Shown here: in pieces, positions 23,427 to 36,419 of the stretch | How positions within the stretch are numbered: position 1 is the stretch's first letter | Layout of the letters: each line of letters starts with the position of its first letter | NCBI RefSeq assembly: GCF_010093815.1 | Contig: NW_022985556.1 | Location: 494,513-558,512, forward strand | Direction of reading: 5' to 3' | Origin: Pseudovirgaria hyperparasitica | Lineage: Eukaryota; Ascomycota; Dothideomycetes; Acrospermales; Acrospermaceae | DNA length: 64,000 nt | Translations under genes and position numbers: made by a program | The notes under the pieces: generated by a model | Database searches by the model: none | The model's input: the letters and a program-made list of their open reading frames with translations, nothing else | What the model was told of the DNA's origin: nothing

Positions 23427-26375
23427 TCATCTGGGCTGCTCGTCATGAACGGGCGTCGCACCAAGCACCCACCCCAACCCACTCGCCAGCGCGCGCGACC
23501 CGCCCGTCACCGTACTCGCAAGCATATCCCGCTTCCTCACCCTCATCTCCTCGCTGCCCTCCATATCCACACTGTCCGTCGACATATCTCTCTCATGTGC
23601 CTGTTGCTGCTGCTGTTGCTGCTGCTGCTGTCCAGCCGCCCGCTTCGCGCCCATGCCCGCCGTGCGCGAAAACGCGGCCGCGGCACCCCTGGCCACATCA
23701 AAGAGGCCCATTGGCGCCTCTTCGACGGCGCCTCTGCCCACCTCTCTGCGCGGCTGGATGTGCACGCTCTCGGCAAAGGCGCCGGGGAGCCGGTGGTCAG
23801 CGTGGTCGTCCCAGCTCTCTTCCTCGGCCTGCTCGCGGGCGAGGCATTCGTTCATTTCGGCTTCGACTTCCATGTAGACGGATAGGATTTCGGCTAGGGC
23901 GGAGGGTGGTGCGGCTAGGAGGGATTGCGAGAGGAGGTCCATGCGTTGTTCAAGGCGGCGGAGGTGGGCTGAGGATGTGAGGGTGGCTGAGGAGGATGGG
24001 GTGGAGTGGCGGCCGGCTATGAAGGCGGCGCGCCAGGAGGATGTGTCTTTGGTGGATCCGGTGTTTGTGTCTGCGTTTGTGGGGTCGGGGGTGGAGACGC
24101 CGGGCATGCGGTTGACGACATAGGAGTAGGCGGTTTCGAAGTCGTCTTCGCGAAGGGATGCCTCGATTGTCATGCCGAGAACCCGCTGCTCGGTGGCTTC
24201 TTTTTGTGCGGATATTGAGGAGGATTGAGATGGAGAGAGAGAATCAGGGGCTGCACCAACACCAGCGGCGATGAGGTTGCAGCCGATCTCCATAAGGTCG
24301 TCTAGCTTGGTGTACGATGAGGGATTCTGCTCGAGGAGGTCGTTGATGAGGGACAGGGGGTCACTTCGAATGCGTATGCTAACTGGCTGGAAAGGAACGC
24401 CTCGCTGTTGGGTCAAGGAGTAAAAGGACAGGGAGTGTGTCGCAGAGAGGAGAGCTTCTGTCCGTTTGAAGGCATCTGATCTTGGGAAGTGGGGCTGGAA
24501 GGTAGCGATTCTATGCAGCAATTAGATTTAACCCTTTATATGCCAAGTAGATCTAGGACTCACATTGTAGAGACTTTCTTCATGTTGCCTCTCGTGCGAT
24601 TTCCATTGCTGGCGGTGTCGTAGTACTGCAGAGCGACTTCTAAGATGACATTTTCAACGTCGCCCAACGAAAGTGTCTGTTCTCGGGGTTGTTTGACATA
24701 TGTCGTAAGCACAAGCTCATATTCTTTTAGTCACAGTCAGCATTCATTCGCCCCTAGATTGCTGCCTGAATCAAGCAATATTCGGAAGTGGCAGGGGTCA
24801 CTTACGTCCTCCATTCAGAAAGGCCCTCAGGATCTCCCGTTCGAAATTCTCCCGTTTGATCTTCCCAAAGATGCCGAATCCTTCTTGTATTGCATCCTTC
24901 TGACCGACCAGACCCCAGTTCCAGAGCCAGATCAGCTGTTTCCTCAGGACTTCCCACTTGTGACTCCACTTGTGGCTCTCTTTGCCCACAATCTCGCCCG
25001 CGCCGTGCAGGATCTTCTGCAGCATTTGAGTTTGCTCATCTTCTTCACTGTGGAAACGCATATGGGCGACATTCTTGATGGACATACTATAGCCGAGATT
25101 GGCCAGGGTGTATGCCGAGTAGATGAAAATCTGCAGGAGCGCAAAGGTCTTGATATTGGGAGAAGTGAGCGGGTGCTCCTTATCCAACAAGGAATCAGGC
25201 GAAAGCGCCTTTGGTGACGTGTTGTGCATGATAGAGGTGGCGTCTTCGATTTTGGGCAGCATTTCAACACTTGTGGCAAGATCAGGCGGGGGCTCAAAGT
25301 CCATCAGACTTGCCAGTCGCACGAGCAGTGAATGTGCGCCAGAGATGGTGTCGGCAGTGTCGGCTTCGACAGCATACGCGGTTGCAAAGGCAGCCTGCGC
25401 ATACCGCTGTTCCAGTTGTCTCTGTGAGTCTTCGGTCAAGTAATGCGGGGACTGCTCGTAGCCCCCTAGGTCCACGTCTCCCGGGCCGTCCCACTCTTCT
25501 ATGCCCGCTATGACGACAGTGAAGTTCGCTGCAGCCTGCTCGACCAGCCACTTGAATGCGTAGTCCCAATCTTGAGCTTGCGCGGTGTCAAGACTGGACG
25601 AATCGCCGTCGTCTCTGCCTGCAGAAATGGCATGACGATGCTGGTCGTTGGTAATCTTCCGCCGTTTACGGTCCGATGATCCATACACCCATGGACCGAC
25701 GAGGCCACGGATATCTCTTGCGATGTTGTTCGGAGCTTCGGCACGGGTGGGCCCAGGCTTAGGCTTGAGAGCGCGCGAAAGCAAGAGGTTGATAGCTTTG
25801 GTGCCTCCAAGGGTCACAAACGAGTCGAGGGAGGATTCGACCGCGTGATCTGGGTAGTATTCGTACTCCTGGCGAAGGAGAGGGAGGCAGGCGGATATGA
25901 ACCATGTTTTCAGGTACTGTGAGTACTCGAGGAAGGGCGCAACGAGCTTCGGGACGAGGTCGAAGAGGCCGGTTTCTGAGTGAATGCGATGCGCGCGATG
26001 GATGAGGAAGTTTGTCAAGTCATCCGTGCCCTCGTGTGTATATGCATAATGTGGTAGTGGAAGCAGTTGAGCCTTGTTAACCTTGGATCGTGCTTTTTTG
26101 TCGGAGACGCCATTCAACGCCGAGAAGTCAAGGTCCCCGGCGGTGGAGTCGGTGTCGAACTGGCCGGATATCAACTCTGAGCAGAGCGGGACATAGGCGG
26201 AGGGATCAATGCTCTCGGGGAGGTATGTGAGGATGATGCGCAGGACGAGGGGGGTACTCAGGTCGGTATGACGTGCGCGAACGACGGCTCGAAGGGCAGG
26301 TATGTTGGCATCGGAGGCATAGCGTATGGCGAGGAGCACACACTTGGGCGGAGAGAGGTGCTGGAGTGTATCCAT
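23427..26375 (-). CDS. SEC39: Sec39-domain protein of the Dsl1 ER tethering complex
   Basis: Exons 26375-24806, 24723-24564 and 24510-23427, phases 1 and 2, 937 residues. What looks like two long frames is one protein: the joins give an uninterrupted helical sequence across both introns. The N-terminus (PPKCVLLAIRYASDANIPALRA) and the following LTYLPESIDPSAYVPL match the fungal Sec39 signature; the whole is alpha-solenoid-like. The C-terminal 250 residues are less conserved, with a ten-residue poly-Gln (about 23608-23637) and a basic Arg/Gly tail. Sec39 works with Dsl1 and Tip20 to tether COPI vesicles at the ER; the mammalian relative is NBAS. Sense-strand G content rises sharply toward the stop. 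Confidence 0.85.
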
Positions 26376-27602
26376 GATCGAGCAGTTGGGCGGGTGAGAG
26401 AGTGCGAGGCCATTCCAATGTTTGGTTTTGCATCGTCGAAGACTTGGATGCCACGATTTGTGGTATCAACATCGGGCGCAAGCCACATGCTTCAGCCACA
26501 TGCTTCAGCCACAGCTACAAGCCACAAGTCAATGTCAACCTCCGGTCCAGACAGTACTGTGAGCAGCGTATTTCTCAGTCCATGAAGTCAACATCGCATG
26601 TATCTTGTAGAGTCCAGACCACAATCACAACCACAACATCAACTCCACTGACACCCCAGACTTCCAGTAGTGCAGCCAAAACCCCCACCCCAGATCATGC
26701 ACATCAGACACGGCACACGATACTCAGACGGTACAAGTCAACAACAAATGCATCGAATGTTCAGCGTCACCGCCACGAATCGGCCCGTTCCCCGCACCAT
26801 TTGCCGACACAATGGCCGTCCGCGGTGTTTGAATCTCATCGTAAATCCCTCGTATTATCTCGAGTCAGGGGCAGCTCAGTGACTACTTGTTTCGGCACAG
26901 GAAGAACTATTCGAGGAAAGTCATGTCAAAAGTTGTGGTTGAAAGCTGTCAAAACTACTGTGGATGGACGGTGACACGTGCAAAACGCAACAACCGCAAG
27001 CTCGGCCGGGAAATCCGGGTCGAAGGGCCCACACGGCGGGTCACGGTCACGGGTCACGGGTCACGCGACGCCGCCTCTGCCCGGAAGCGAAATTGACGTC
27101 TGACGAGACGAGACGAGGTACAACTTGAAGACGAGAGACAAGAAACGCAGAGTCGACAGTCGAGCATTCAGTTTCATCTTTCAATCCAATAAGGCCGTCT
27201 TAAGCATCGTCTTCCATGCTAAGCAAGGAGGAGCCGACTACCACTCAATTGCCGAACATCACCACCTTTTGCACCCCACCACCGAACAAAACACCACCTA
27301 CGTCTCGTCAGGCTTCTGATAAGCGCCCATCCCAGGCTTCTAGACTCCAAGTCTCCTCCCCTAGACTCCCGTCTTACGCCGTCGGCAATTGGGACGCTCG
27401 CGACTCGTTGTCCCAGGGCAAAGAGCGACAAGGCTGCGCTTCCCCGTGGGTTCCCCCCGCATTCAGGATCTGCAACTCTGCATTCGCTCTATAAATCCTA
27501 CCTGACGCCCCCCCACCAACAGGTCCTGCTCAAAGGTCCTGCGCTGGCCCTGGACTGTACCTCAGCCCTTCAAGTCAAGCCGCCGTTGCAAGCAGCCTCA
27601 GC
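26376..27602. other. Intergenic, divergent promoters of SEC39 and the sugar transporter
   Basis: No gene over 1.2 kb. It contains a duplicated ACATGCTTCAGCC near 26487-26515 and a GGGTCAC-repeat cluster at about 27037-27065, then a CT/CA-rich leader before 27603. Confidence 0.5.
27037..27065. repeat. Cluster of GGTCAC/GGGTCAC direct repeats
   Basis: Four head-to-tail copies of GGTCAC in 29 bp, about 540 bp upstream of the sugar transporter. Could be a cluster of regulator sites or a simple tandem repeat. Confidence 0.6.
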
Positions 27603-29397
27603 ATGGCGACGACAACAACGACGACGACCAAGACTGGAGAGGCCATTGTGCCCCAGGAGCATCCCGTCACTTCCAATGACAAGGCCAGGGACCTCATGGT
27701 CGACGGCGCCCGCGCCGCCACCGACAACGAGCACAACATGACGCTCATGCAGGGCATCAAGCTGTATCCCAAGGCCGTCGCGTGGAGCATGCTCATCTCA
27801 ACCTGCATCGCCATGGAAGCCTACGACCTCTGCCTCCTCAACAACTTCTTCGCGCTCGACCCGTTCAAGCGGCAGTTCGGGCAGCCGCTCACCTCCGGCC
27901 CGGACGCGGGCAAGTACGAAATCACGGCGCCGTGGCAGGCCGGCCTGACCAACGGCGTCGTGGCCGGCGAAATCATCGGCCTGCTCATCAACGGCTACGT
28001 CTCCGAGCGCTTCGGATACCGCTACACCGTCATGGCCTGCCTCACCCTCATCCTCGCCTTCACCGCCATCTTCTTCACCGCCACCACCATCGAGCAGCTG
28101 CTCGTTGCCGAAATCATCGCCGGCATCCCCTGGGGCGTCTTCCAGGCCCTCACCATCACCTACGCCTCCGAGGTCTGCCCCGTCGCCCTCCGCGGCTACC
28201 TCACCACCTACGTCAACTTCTGCTGGGGCCTCGGCCAGGTCATCGGCGTAGGCGTCATCAAATCCCTCTCCACCCGCGACGACGAGTGGTCCTACCGCAT
28301 CCCATACGTAAGTCCCCCCTTTCTTTTCCCACCCCCTTTCCTCTTCTCAAACCCAACACTAAACCTCCTCCCCCCAAACACAGGCCCTCCAATGGATGTG
28401 GCCCATCCCGCTCCTCATAGGCGTCTTCTTCGCCCCCGAATCCCCCTGGTGGCTCGTCCGCAAGCACCGCCTCGCCGACGCCAAAGCCGCCCTCCTCCGC
28501 CTCACCAGCCCGGCGCGCCTCCCCTCCTTCAACCCCGACGAAACAATCGCCATGATGGCCCACACCACCGCGCTCGAAGCCCGCCTCACCGCCGGCGCCT
28601 CCTACACAGACTGCTTCCGCGGCACCGACCTGCGCCGCACCGAAATCATCGCCATGTGCTGGGCCATCCAGAACCTCTCCGGCAACTCCTTCTCCGGCTT
28701 CTCAACCTACTTCCTCCTCCAGTCCGGCCTCGACCAATCCACTTCCTACTCCTTCGCCCTCGGCCAGTACGCCATCAACATGGCCGGCGTCTTCGCGGCT
28801 TGGGCCCTCATGAGCCGCGGCATCGGCCGTCGAACGCTCTACATCGCCGGTCTCGCAGGCCTCACCACCATCCTAACAACAATCGGCTTCCTAGCCCTCA
28901 TCCCCTCTGCCCACCGCCCCCGCGCCTCCCTAGCAACAGGCTCCCTAATGATCCTCTGGGCCGCAATCTACCAACTCACAGTCGGCACAGTCTGCTACTC
29001 CCTCGTCGCAGAGCTCTCCACCCGCCGCCTCGCCATCAAGACCGTCGCGCTCGGCCGCGCAGCCTACAACGTCATCTCCATCATCTGCAACATTCTGACC
29101 CCCTATATGCTCAACCCCGGCGCCTGGAACTGGCGCAACTATGCGGGCTTTTTCTGGGCGGGGTCCTGCGCGCTTTGTGTGGTTTATGCGTATTTTCGCA
29201 TTCCGGAGCCGAGTGGACGGTCGTTTGCTGAGTTGGATTTGCTTTTTGAAAAGGGGGTTAGTGCGAGGGGGTTTAGGGGGGCGGTGGTGGATGTTTTTGA
29301 GGAGGGGGGGTTGGATGAGGGGGTTGTGGGGGCGTTTGGGAGGAAGGGTAGTGTTGCTGGTGGGGTGGGGGTGGAGAAGCAGGAGTTTGCGGTTTAG
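27603..29397 (+). CDS. MFS sugar (alpha-glucoside/maltose permease-type) transporter
   Basis: Exons 27603-28307 and 28384-29397 (intron GTAAGT...CACAG, 76 bp), 572 residues. Twelve membrane segments can be placed, with sugar-porter signatures: YDLCLLNNFFA in TM1, NGYVSERFGYRYT between TM2 and TM3, ASEVCPVALRGYLTTYVN after TM4, a central loop with PESPWWLVRKHRLADAK, and AELSTRRLAIKTVALGRAAYN in the second half. This arrangement is that of fungal alpha-glucoside permeases (MAL-type) rather than hexose transporters. The start follows a pyrimidine-rich leader. The frame read through the intron also stays open for a long way but is not coding. The last 60 codons are almost free of C on the sense strand, unlike the C-rich body of the gene. 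Confidence 0.9.
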
Positions 29398-29864
29398 GTT
29401 TTGGGGTGGTTGAGAGGGGCATATGTGTGGACTTGGGATGTATGACACTTCGAGTATGCGTCAGACGGGAAGGAAGAGTATGGTAGTAGCATGGATAGTT
29501 GGATACAGAACACACGCATACTACACGGGCACAGCACAAAATGTACACACCTCATGCTGGGAGATGAAAACTTGTGTGAGTTTGTTCACTATATATATAT
29601 ATACACGCAATCCCGCATGTCGCGGTGCATTCATCCATCCATCCATCCATCCATCGCTATGCTACTGTTTACGCAACACACATCACGTTCCCCTATTCAT
29701 ATCATACACCCACAAACCCCCCAATCCATCCGTCCACAAATCCATACATACATGCATACACACACACACGCACGAACGCACGTCCAAAGCAAGCAAGCCC
29801 TCCACTCCCCCCCAAAGAACACCCTAAACACCCCACTACAAGCCCACCCTACTTCAAGCCCACC
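29398..29864. repeat. Convergent intergenic gap with microsatellites
   Basis: (TA)n near 29588-29603, (CATC)n at about 29631-29655, and CA-rich runs at 29758-29775. Between the 3' ends of the transporter and MOT1; no gene seen. Confidence 0.7.
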
Positions 29865-32800
29865 CTACTTCATCCCCTTCAAAAACCCATCCAGGTTAAA
29901 CTCCTCCTCATACTGCCTCTCATCCCACAACTCGCCAATCTCATCGAGAAAGCCCTTCTTGCCCTTCTCGCGCAGCTCGCCCGTGGCGTCAACGGCGTCT
30001 TCGGCGTTGACGAGCGCACCATCACTGTCCTGCTGGTTCTGGTAGGCGGCCGGGCCGTCGGCGGAGGAGTCGGTGGAGATGTTGAAGAGGTCGAGGATCT
30101 GGTCTGTTTCCATGGTGCCGAGGCCGGCGTTTTGCTGGTTGACGACGGTGGAGGCGACGTCGATCTTGAAGCGTTGGAGGCTGCATGGGTTGTTAGTGAA
30201 TGGGGTACGTCATAGGGCAAGCAAGCAGAGGGGACCTACCTCAAAATCTTCTCCTCCAGCGTCCCGCGCGTCACGATCCGGTACACGTTCACGACCTTCT
30301 TCTGGCCGATGCGATGCGCCCGGTCCATGGCCTGCATGTCCTTCTGCGGATTCCAGTCGTGCTCCACAAAGATAACCGTGTCTGCCCCCGTCAGGTTCAG
30401 CCCCAGCCCACCCACGCTCGTCGTCAGCAGCAACACATCATAGCTCGGGTCGCTGTTGAATTTATTCACAATGTCTTGCCGCTTCGAGGACTCGACCGAG
30501 CCGTCCATGCGCAGGAATTGCACGGATGGCAGCAGTTTGGCGAGCACTTCGCTCTGCACCATGTCGAGCATTTCCTTCATCTGGCAGAAGATGAGCGCGC
30601 GGTGCTGGGACACGGCGGAGCTGGCGGAAGGAATGTCGGTGACGCCGTGCGTGGGGTCGGACGAGGGCGCGCCGATGCCGCAGTCGACAAGCAAGTCTCG
30701 CAGTGCCATCAGCTTGGGTGCGTGCACGGGGTCTTTCAACGTGGTGCCTTGGGCGCGCAGGTATGCTTGTGTTTGGGCATAGTCTTTGTGGCCCTCCTTC
30801 ATGACAAAGGCCGGCGAGTTGCAGAGCTTGCGCATGTATTGCAGGGCCTGGAAGATGTGTTTCTTGGCCTCTTTGTCCGACGCGCTGGCCTGTTCGGCAA
30901 TAGCCTTGCCTTGTGTCTTGGTGAAGTTTTCGAAGAGGCGCTTTTGCAGGTCAGACAAGTCGCAGTAGTAGTTTTGGAGGATCTTGGGCGGCAGGTCGTT
31001 GAGGACTTCTTCTTTGAGGCGGCGGAGCAGGAACGGGAGGACTTGTTTGTGCAGGGCTTCAATCGCGAGCGCGCCGGCTTCTTGTTCTTTGGAGGACGAC
31101 TTGCTGAATCTGCTGGCGGCGATGGGTTTGGCGAAGCGGTCTTGGAACACCTTTTCAGTTCCGAGAAAGCCGGGCATCAGGAAGTCGAATAGTGACCAGA
31201 GCTCCAGCACGTTGTTCTGGATAGGCGTGCCGGAGAGGATCAGCCGATGATTACTGGCGAGTTGCTTGACAGCAACGGTCGTCTTTGCTTTCGAATTCTT
31301 GATCAGATGGCCTTCGTCAAGCACGAGATAGTTCCATTGAAGCGGTCGCAGCACATCGCTATCATTGCGAGCAATCTCGTACGACGTAATGACGATATCC
31401 ACGGATTGCAGTCTTGACCGCACCTTGGCACGCTCAACCGGCGGTCCAACATAAGCAGCCGCAGTGAGGAAGGGCGCATACGTCTTGATTTCTTGTTGCC
31501 AATGCCCGGACAGGGTCGGTGGGCAGATGATGAGGGTGGGCAGACGCCTGGAATCGGGCGACTGTGTTTTGGCGTGCTCTTCCGCCCGCATGTGATGATC
31601 GCTGGCCACCATACAAAGTGTTTGTAGCGTTTTGCCAAGCCCCATGTCATCGCAAAGAATGCCATGTAGGTGATATCTGTTTAGGAAGGCCAGCCAATTG
31701 ACACCTTCTTGCTGGTAAGAACGAAGCTCTGCCTTGATTGCGACAGGAACCTCAAAAGGCTCGACCTTCTTCGCGTCGAGCATCTGTGCAATGAACTTTC
31801 GCTCCTTCTCCCGACCCTTGAGCAGTTCTTCGGACAGTCCCGGTGGATCCGGGATTCCGGCTTCGAGCGGAACGAGCTTCACCAATGTGGCGAACGTGGT
31901 TGTTGCAATAAGACGGACATCGTTGTCTGCATCACTCATGCGACCGAGGACAGGAACTATGAGGAATATGACGTATGGAAGTATGCCATCCTCCATGACA
32001 TGGATTAAGTGGTACACGCATTCAATCGAGCCCTGCCGACAGTGAAGGTCAACTGGATTGCTGATGGAAGGCAACACCTTCTCCACGAGCATCGTAATGG
32101 CGTCCACGGTCATGACGCTGCATATTGTGGCGAAGCATTTCGCTGCTGCATATCTCAGAACGGCCAGTCTCGATTGCAGAGCCTTTGTGATGAGCGGTAG
32201 GAGTTCTTTGACGAAGCCATAAAGGTCCGGATGGAATTTGCCAATCAGAGCTCGCAAGGTAGAGAGGCCATCGACAGTTTCCTGGCCGAGTGTTGAACCA
32301 CTATCTGCAATGTCGGCTGGTAGATCGGCTCCAGAGAAGGTCTGGTGGATCGGGGACTCGATCAGCGTCCGCAATATAGGGATCTTATTGAACAAGTCAC
32401 CGCCGTAGTTTCCGACGAGTTGCTCCAGAGCCTCTCTGGCACCTCTGCGTGTGATTCTAGCTTCCTTCGCGGCGAGTTCAAAGGCGACCTGGTCTGGGTG
32501 ATCGCGAATGTCCTCTTCTTTCCTCAGGGATAGAATACCACCGCCGATGTCTGCATTGGGGTGGAACTCGGGCGTCTCGGCTGTCTCCATGCAATAGAAC
32601 TTGACAAGGTTGCCCACAACCTTCTCCACAATGACACGTTTGCCGGTCTCAGCAACATGTTGGATCATCTTGGCAATGGCAGCAGCAGACCGCTTCTGCA
32701 ATTCCACGTTTTCCTCTTTTTTGACACTGTCCATCATGCCCCTGATTGTTAGCGCGGGCTTCTTTGGAACAGCTTGAAGTGCGACGACTGCAGAGGCTGC

Positions 32801-35800
32801 GGCTGCCCTAATCCTGGTATCACGAATTTCTTTGACCTTCCGTGCATCCTTCGAGGCGATCAGGACCTCCTCACGCGCGGTCTTGAGAGAGGCTTGGGCG
32901 GTCATACGAGCGCCAGGAGCCATACTCTTGAAAAGCCTATCCCAGTCTGGCCCGGCAAGCTTTTCGCCGTCGGCGACTCCAAAGGCAAATTTCGGATTAG
33001 CAGCTGGATCGCCTTGAACAACGGCAGCAATCATAGGTGGAGATTTAATCTTCCCTTGCTCCACAAAGGTGTTGAGGAGGGATTGGCATTGCGCACGCAG
33101 GACGTGGAGATAGCTGGTAAGATCCTCGTAGTAGACTGGACGCTCGTCCTCGATCATGGGCCGGAGTTCATCCGCAAACGCTCTCGAAAGGTCATCTGCT
33201 TGCGACATGGCTCTTCCGTATTCTTCTGTAATCATGGCGGCGATGAGTTGGGTGCTGGACTTTGACGACTTCAGATGCGGTATTACGGCTTTGGAGAAGG
33301 CTTCAAAGCGCGATGCGGCAGGCCACACGGCCATGGCTTTACCCAAGGCTTGAGCGGACACGATCTTGGAGCGGATCAAGACATCTACACCAACAAGGTC
33401 AACGTCACCTTGGATCATCGGTCCATCAATGTTGTGGCGAGATTCTGGAGGTGATGGCTCGTCTTTTCCCTTGGACGACTTCTTCCGCCCTCTCTTCGCT
33501 GGGACTGGCTCAGGGGGAGGAGAAGTCTTTCGCGCAGAGGGATGGGAAGGTAGCGAGAATGTCTGACCGGATGGACGTATGAATAAAGCCGCTTCCATAG
33601 GTATCGGATGCCTTGAAACACCAATGGGATGGACGGTGAGCCGGATGAGAGGATCCATGATGGGCCCAAACTCTGCGGCAAATACTTCAGGCCCTTGCGC
33701 AGACAGAGCATCAACAAGAGCTGTCCAGACCTGGAGCGATAGCTTGAGGACTGGCTCGTTCCGCTCTACCAGCAAGTTCTGGTATATCAGACGAAGTGCC
33801 TTTGCATTAATCCATCCAGTGGTGCCCTGACCTTCAATGTCCAAGAATGTAAGTAGAGCACGGAGCACTGCCGATCGTACGCTCGTGATGGTGTGGCGGA
33901 GAAAGGGATATAATCGTGGCACGAGTTCTGCAAAAGACTGTTCCTCGTCCTCGGCGGCGTTCTTCTTCATCGCGAGCAATACTTCTGGGAAACTACACAG
34001 CTTGGCGAGAAGATCCATGACCGAGCCAGTACTGGCGCTCAAGTCGTCGCTGAGATTCGAGAGGCATTCCCAGACAACGTGTATCAAGCTGTCGAGCTTA
34101 TGAGGACGCAGTGTGACGAATTCCCTGGCGACAGGGATCAACGTCGCTGCACCCACGGCCCTCACATCATCGTCAAAGTCGCTCAGGCCTCTCATGACGG
34201 CCGCCAGGATACCATCGACAAGCTCAGCATCCTCGAGCAAGAGATCGGCACGCACGGCGACGAGATAACGCATCCCAATCATGCCGCCATGCGAGGCCTG
34301 CCAGATACGCATCGTGTCCTTGGTTTTCTCTTCCATGACAAGACTGTATAGAATCTTGTAGACTCCCTTGACCGATGCAAGCGACAGATATTGAGCCAGG
34401 GAACCCAGAGTCTGACCGACAGTCTCTCGAATAGGGGCCACGACGTTGTCAGAAACATAGTCGCCAAACCGGTCCAACATGAAGACGCAGCAGATGCGGC
34501 AGGCCAGATCGTCCAGCCATCTCTGGTTGAGGATGTCGTTCTGCGACCTTGACTTGGCCTGCCGACGTCCCGCGCCCGCACCATGAACACGAAGAACTTC
34601 TCTCAAGCCCATCGCTGCACCGTGCCGGATCTCCCAGTTCTGGTCAAAGAGGTCCACGGTCAGGATTTCGCACAAGCGTTCGTATGGCCACTCGTCGCCT
34701 CGCTCTTCTGCTTCAGTCTGGATAGTCGACTTCTCTGGAGGAGGGAGACCCTTGAATTCGGCAACGAGTTTGGAGTCGTCATCACCACCTTTCCTGTCTA
34801 GGGTAAAGTAGTCGCTGATATCTTTGGGATCATCCTCGCTGTCTTCGCGCTTAATCTCCTGTTTCACGGGATGAGGGGTGGCGGCGTGCGAGCTGGCCGG
34901 CGTTTGCGGCGTGTCCGACGCCATCTTGCGCGGCCCTAGATCCATGACCTGTACTTTGTTTGCTTGCTGGTGCAAGTCCTTTTTAGCCTTTCGCTTGAGC
35001 ATGTTCAGTTGCCGCTTGCTTAGTGAGTTGCCATTTTCGTCTATTGGGGTAGCCAAGGCAGGGGTAGGAGAGCTCCCTCCGTCGGGTTTTGAGATGCTGT
35101 CTTGCCTTGAGATTGAGGTGTCGAGTCTGGGAATGGCAGGTGTCTGCATCGCAATATCGGTCTCTGTGATGAGCTCTTCCTCGTTGTACTCGCCACCAAG
35201 ACCCAATCGCGAAGTCAGACTCTTCTTTTGATGGGCCAGGCGTTGTGCAGGGTCCATGGCGGCGAGCTTGATGTCATATTCCTTGCCAGCACTACCGAGC
35301 AGAGGCTTGCCAAACTTTAGAATGGACTGACAGTCGAGGGTACTGAGCTGGAGCTGATCGTCGGACAGGGGCAAGGATGCTTCGTCCTCGTCTTTTTTGA
35401 TGGTTGATCCATTGGAGCCATTGCTCTCGTGCTTCGTCGTCGAGTCGCCATCGTCAGCATTGGGGTCGAACTTTTCGGCATTGTCAACGATGCCGCCGAT
35501 TGCCTTGGCAGCAGCAGTCCGGGTGTCCCAGTTCTTGGACCGGAGATATGGGATGACTCTGGTCAGAAGATTGAACAGCTCATCTGGGTGCTGCTTCTGG
35601 ACATCTGCAAGTTGCTGGGCCGCAGTGTTGCGAATGAGTGGAGTACTACCGGTCTCTAGAAGTCTGCAGAGTGGTTAGTAAGACAGCAAGGCATGGATTG
35701 GAGTCAAGGGTATGTCAGGCAGGGTATGTCAGGGTCAAGACAAAAGCCTGGGGTGGATAGACTCACGTGACAAGACGATCTAGTCTATATTAGGATTAGC

Positions 35801-35854
35801 GTAGAGCCAAGACGAAGCGGCAGAGCTAGCATGTAACACGCACCTTGAAGCCAT
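29865..35854 (-). CDS. MOT1: TBP-removing Snf2 ATPase MOT1 (BTAF1/TAF172)
   Basis: Exons 35854-35844 (11 nt), 35784-35767 (18 nt), 35663-30240 and 30180-29865, phases 2/2/2, 1922 residues. The two tiny exons rebuild the conserved N-terminus (MASRLDRLVTLLETGST). HEAT repeats fill roughly the first 1200 residues, including the TBP-clasping region. The C-terminal Snf2 motor has all landmarks: DDMGLGKTLQT (motif I), DEGH (motif II), SGTPIQNNVLELWSLF (III), and the RecA2 motifs ending AHRIGQKKVVNVYRI. The last exon closes with LQRFKIDVASTVVNQQN and the acidic tail (EEEFNLDGFLKG). MOT1 uses ATP to pull TBP off DNA and so redistributes it between promoters. A long frame on the other strand at 30200-31192 is a shadow of this gene. 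Confidence 0.95.
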
Positions 35855-36419
35855 CCTCTACCACGGAAGCCACACGCGTCGCGTACGTAGCCTGGACTGG
35901 CGGCGATGGTTTTAAACAGTCACTTGCAAGCATGCAGCAGCGACATGTGTACGGCTGGAAAGTGTTGAGCAAGATGGGCGCGCGACTTGGAGAAAGACGA
36001 ACAGCGAACAGCGAACAGCAGAGATGAGTGTCGCAGCGTCACGAATGGTTGTGAGGAGGAGGGTGCAAAGAGAGAAGTTGGAAGCACAATAGTCGTTAAA
36101 CATGCATCAGAATCCCAACAAGAAACACCATGCGAAAGACACGACGACGCAAGGGAAACGAAAAAAAGAGGAGAGAAAAGGGAAGAAAAGAAAGGGGAGT
36201 ATGTCTTGTCGCGTCGCGTCGCGTAGTCGAGTCGAGAGGGTAAATGGAGGAGGGTATTAGGAGCAGCTAGGTAGTAGGTAAGTGGTGATGCGCCGGGAGA
36301 AGTGCGGCAGAACTGGGGTGGGTGGAGGTGGAGGTGGAGGTGGTGGCAGTGGTAGTAGGGAGTAGTGGCAGTTGTTGGTAGGAGGAGTAGTAGCAGTAGT
36401 AGGAGGAGGAGTACCTAGT

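Noticed and set aside
27603-29231. 542-codon frame continuing through the transporter intron
   Set aside because: After 28308 it reads the intron and then the wrong frame (Pro/Arg/His-rich); the spliced model restores the MFS sequence.
30200-31192. Open + strand frame of 330 codons
   Set aside because: It is exactly antisense to the MOT1 helicase domain, where GC-rich third positions open the opposite frame; no family resemblance.
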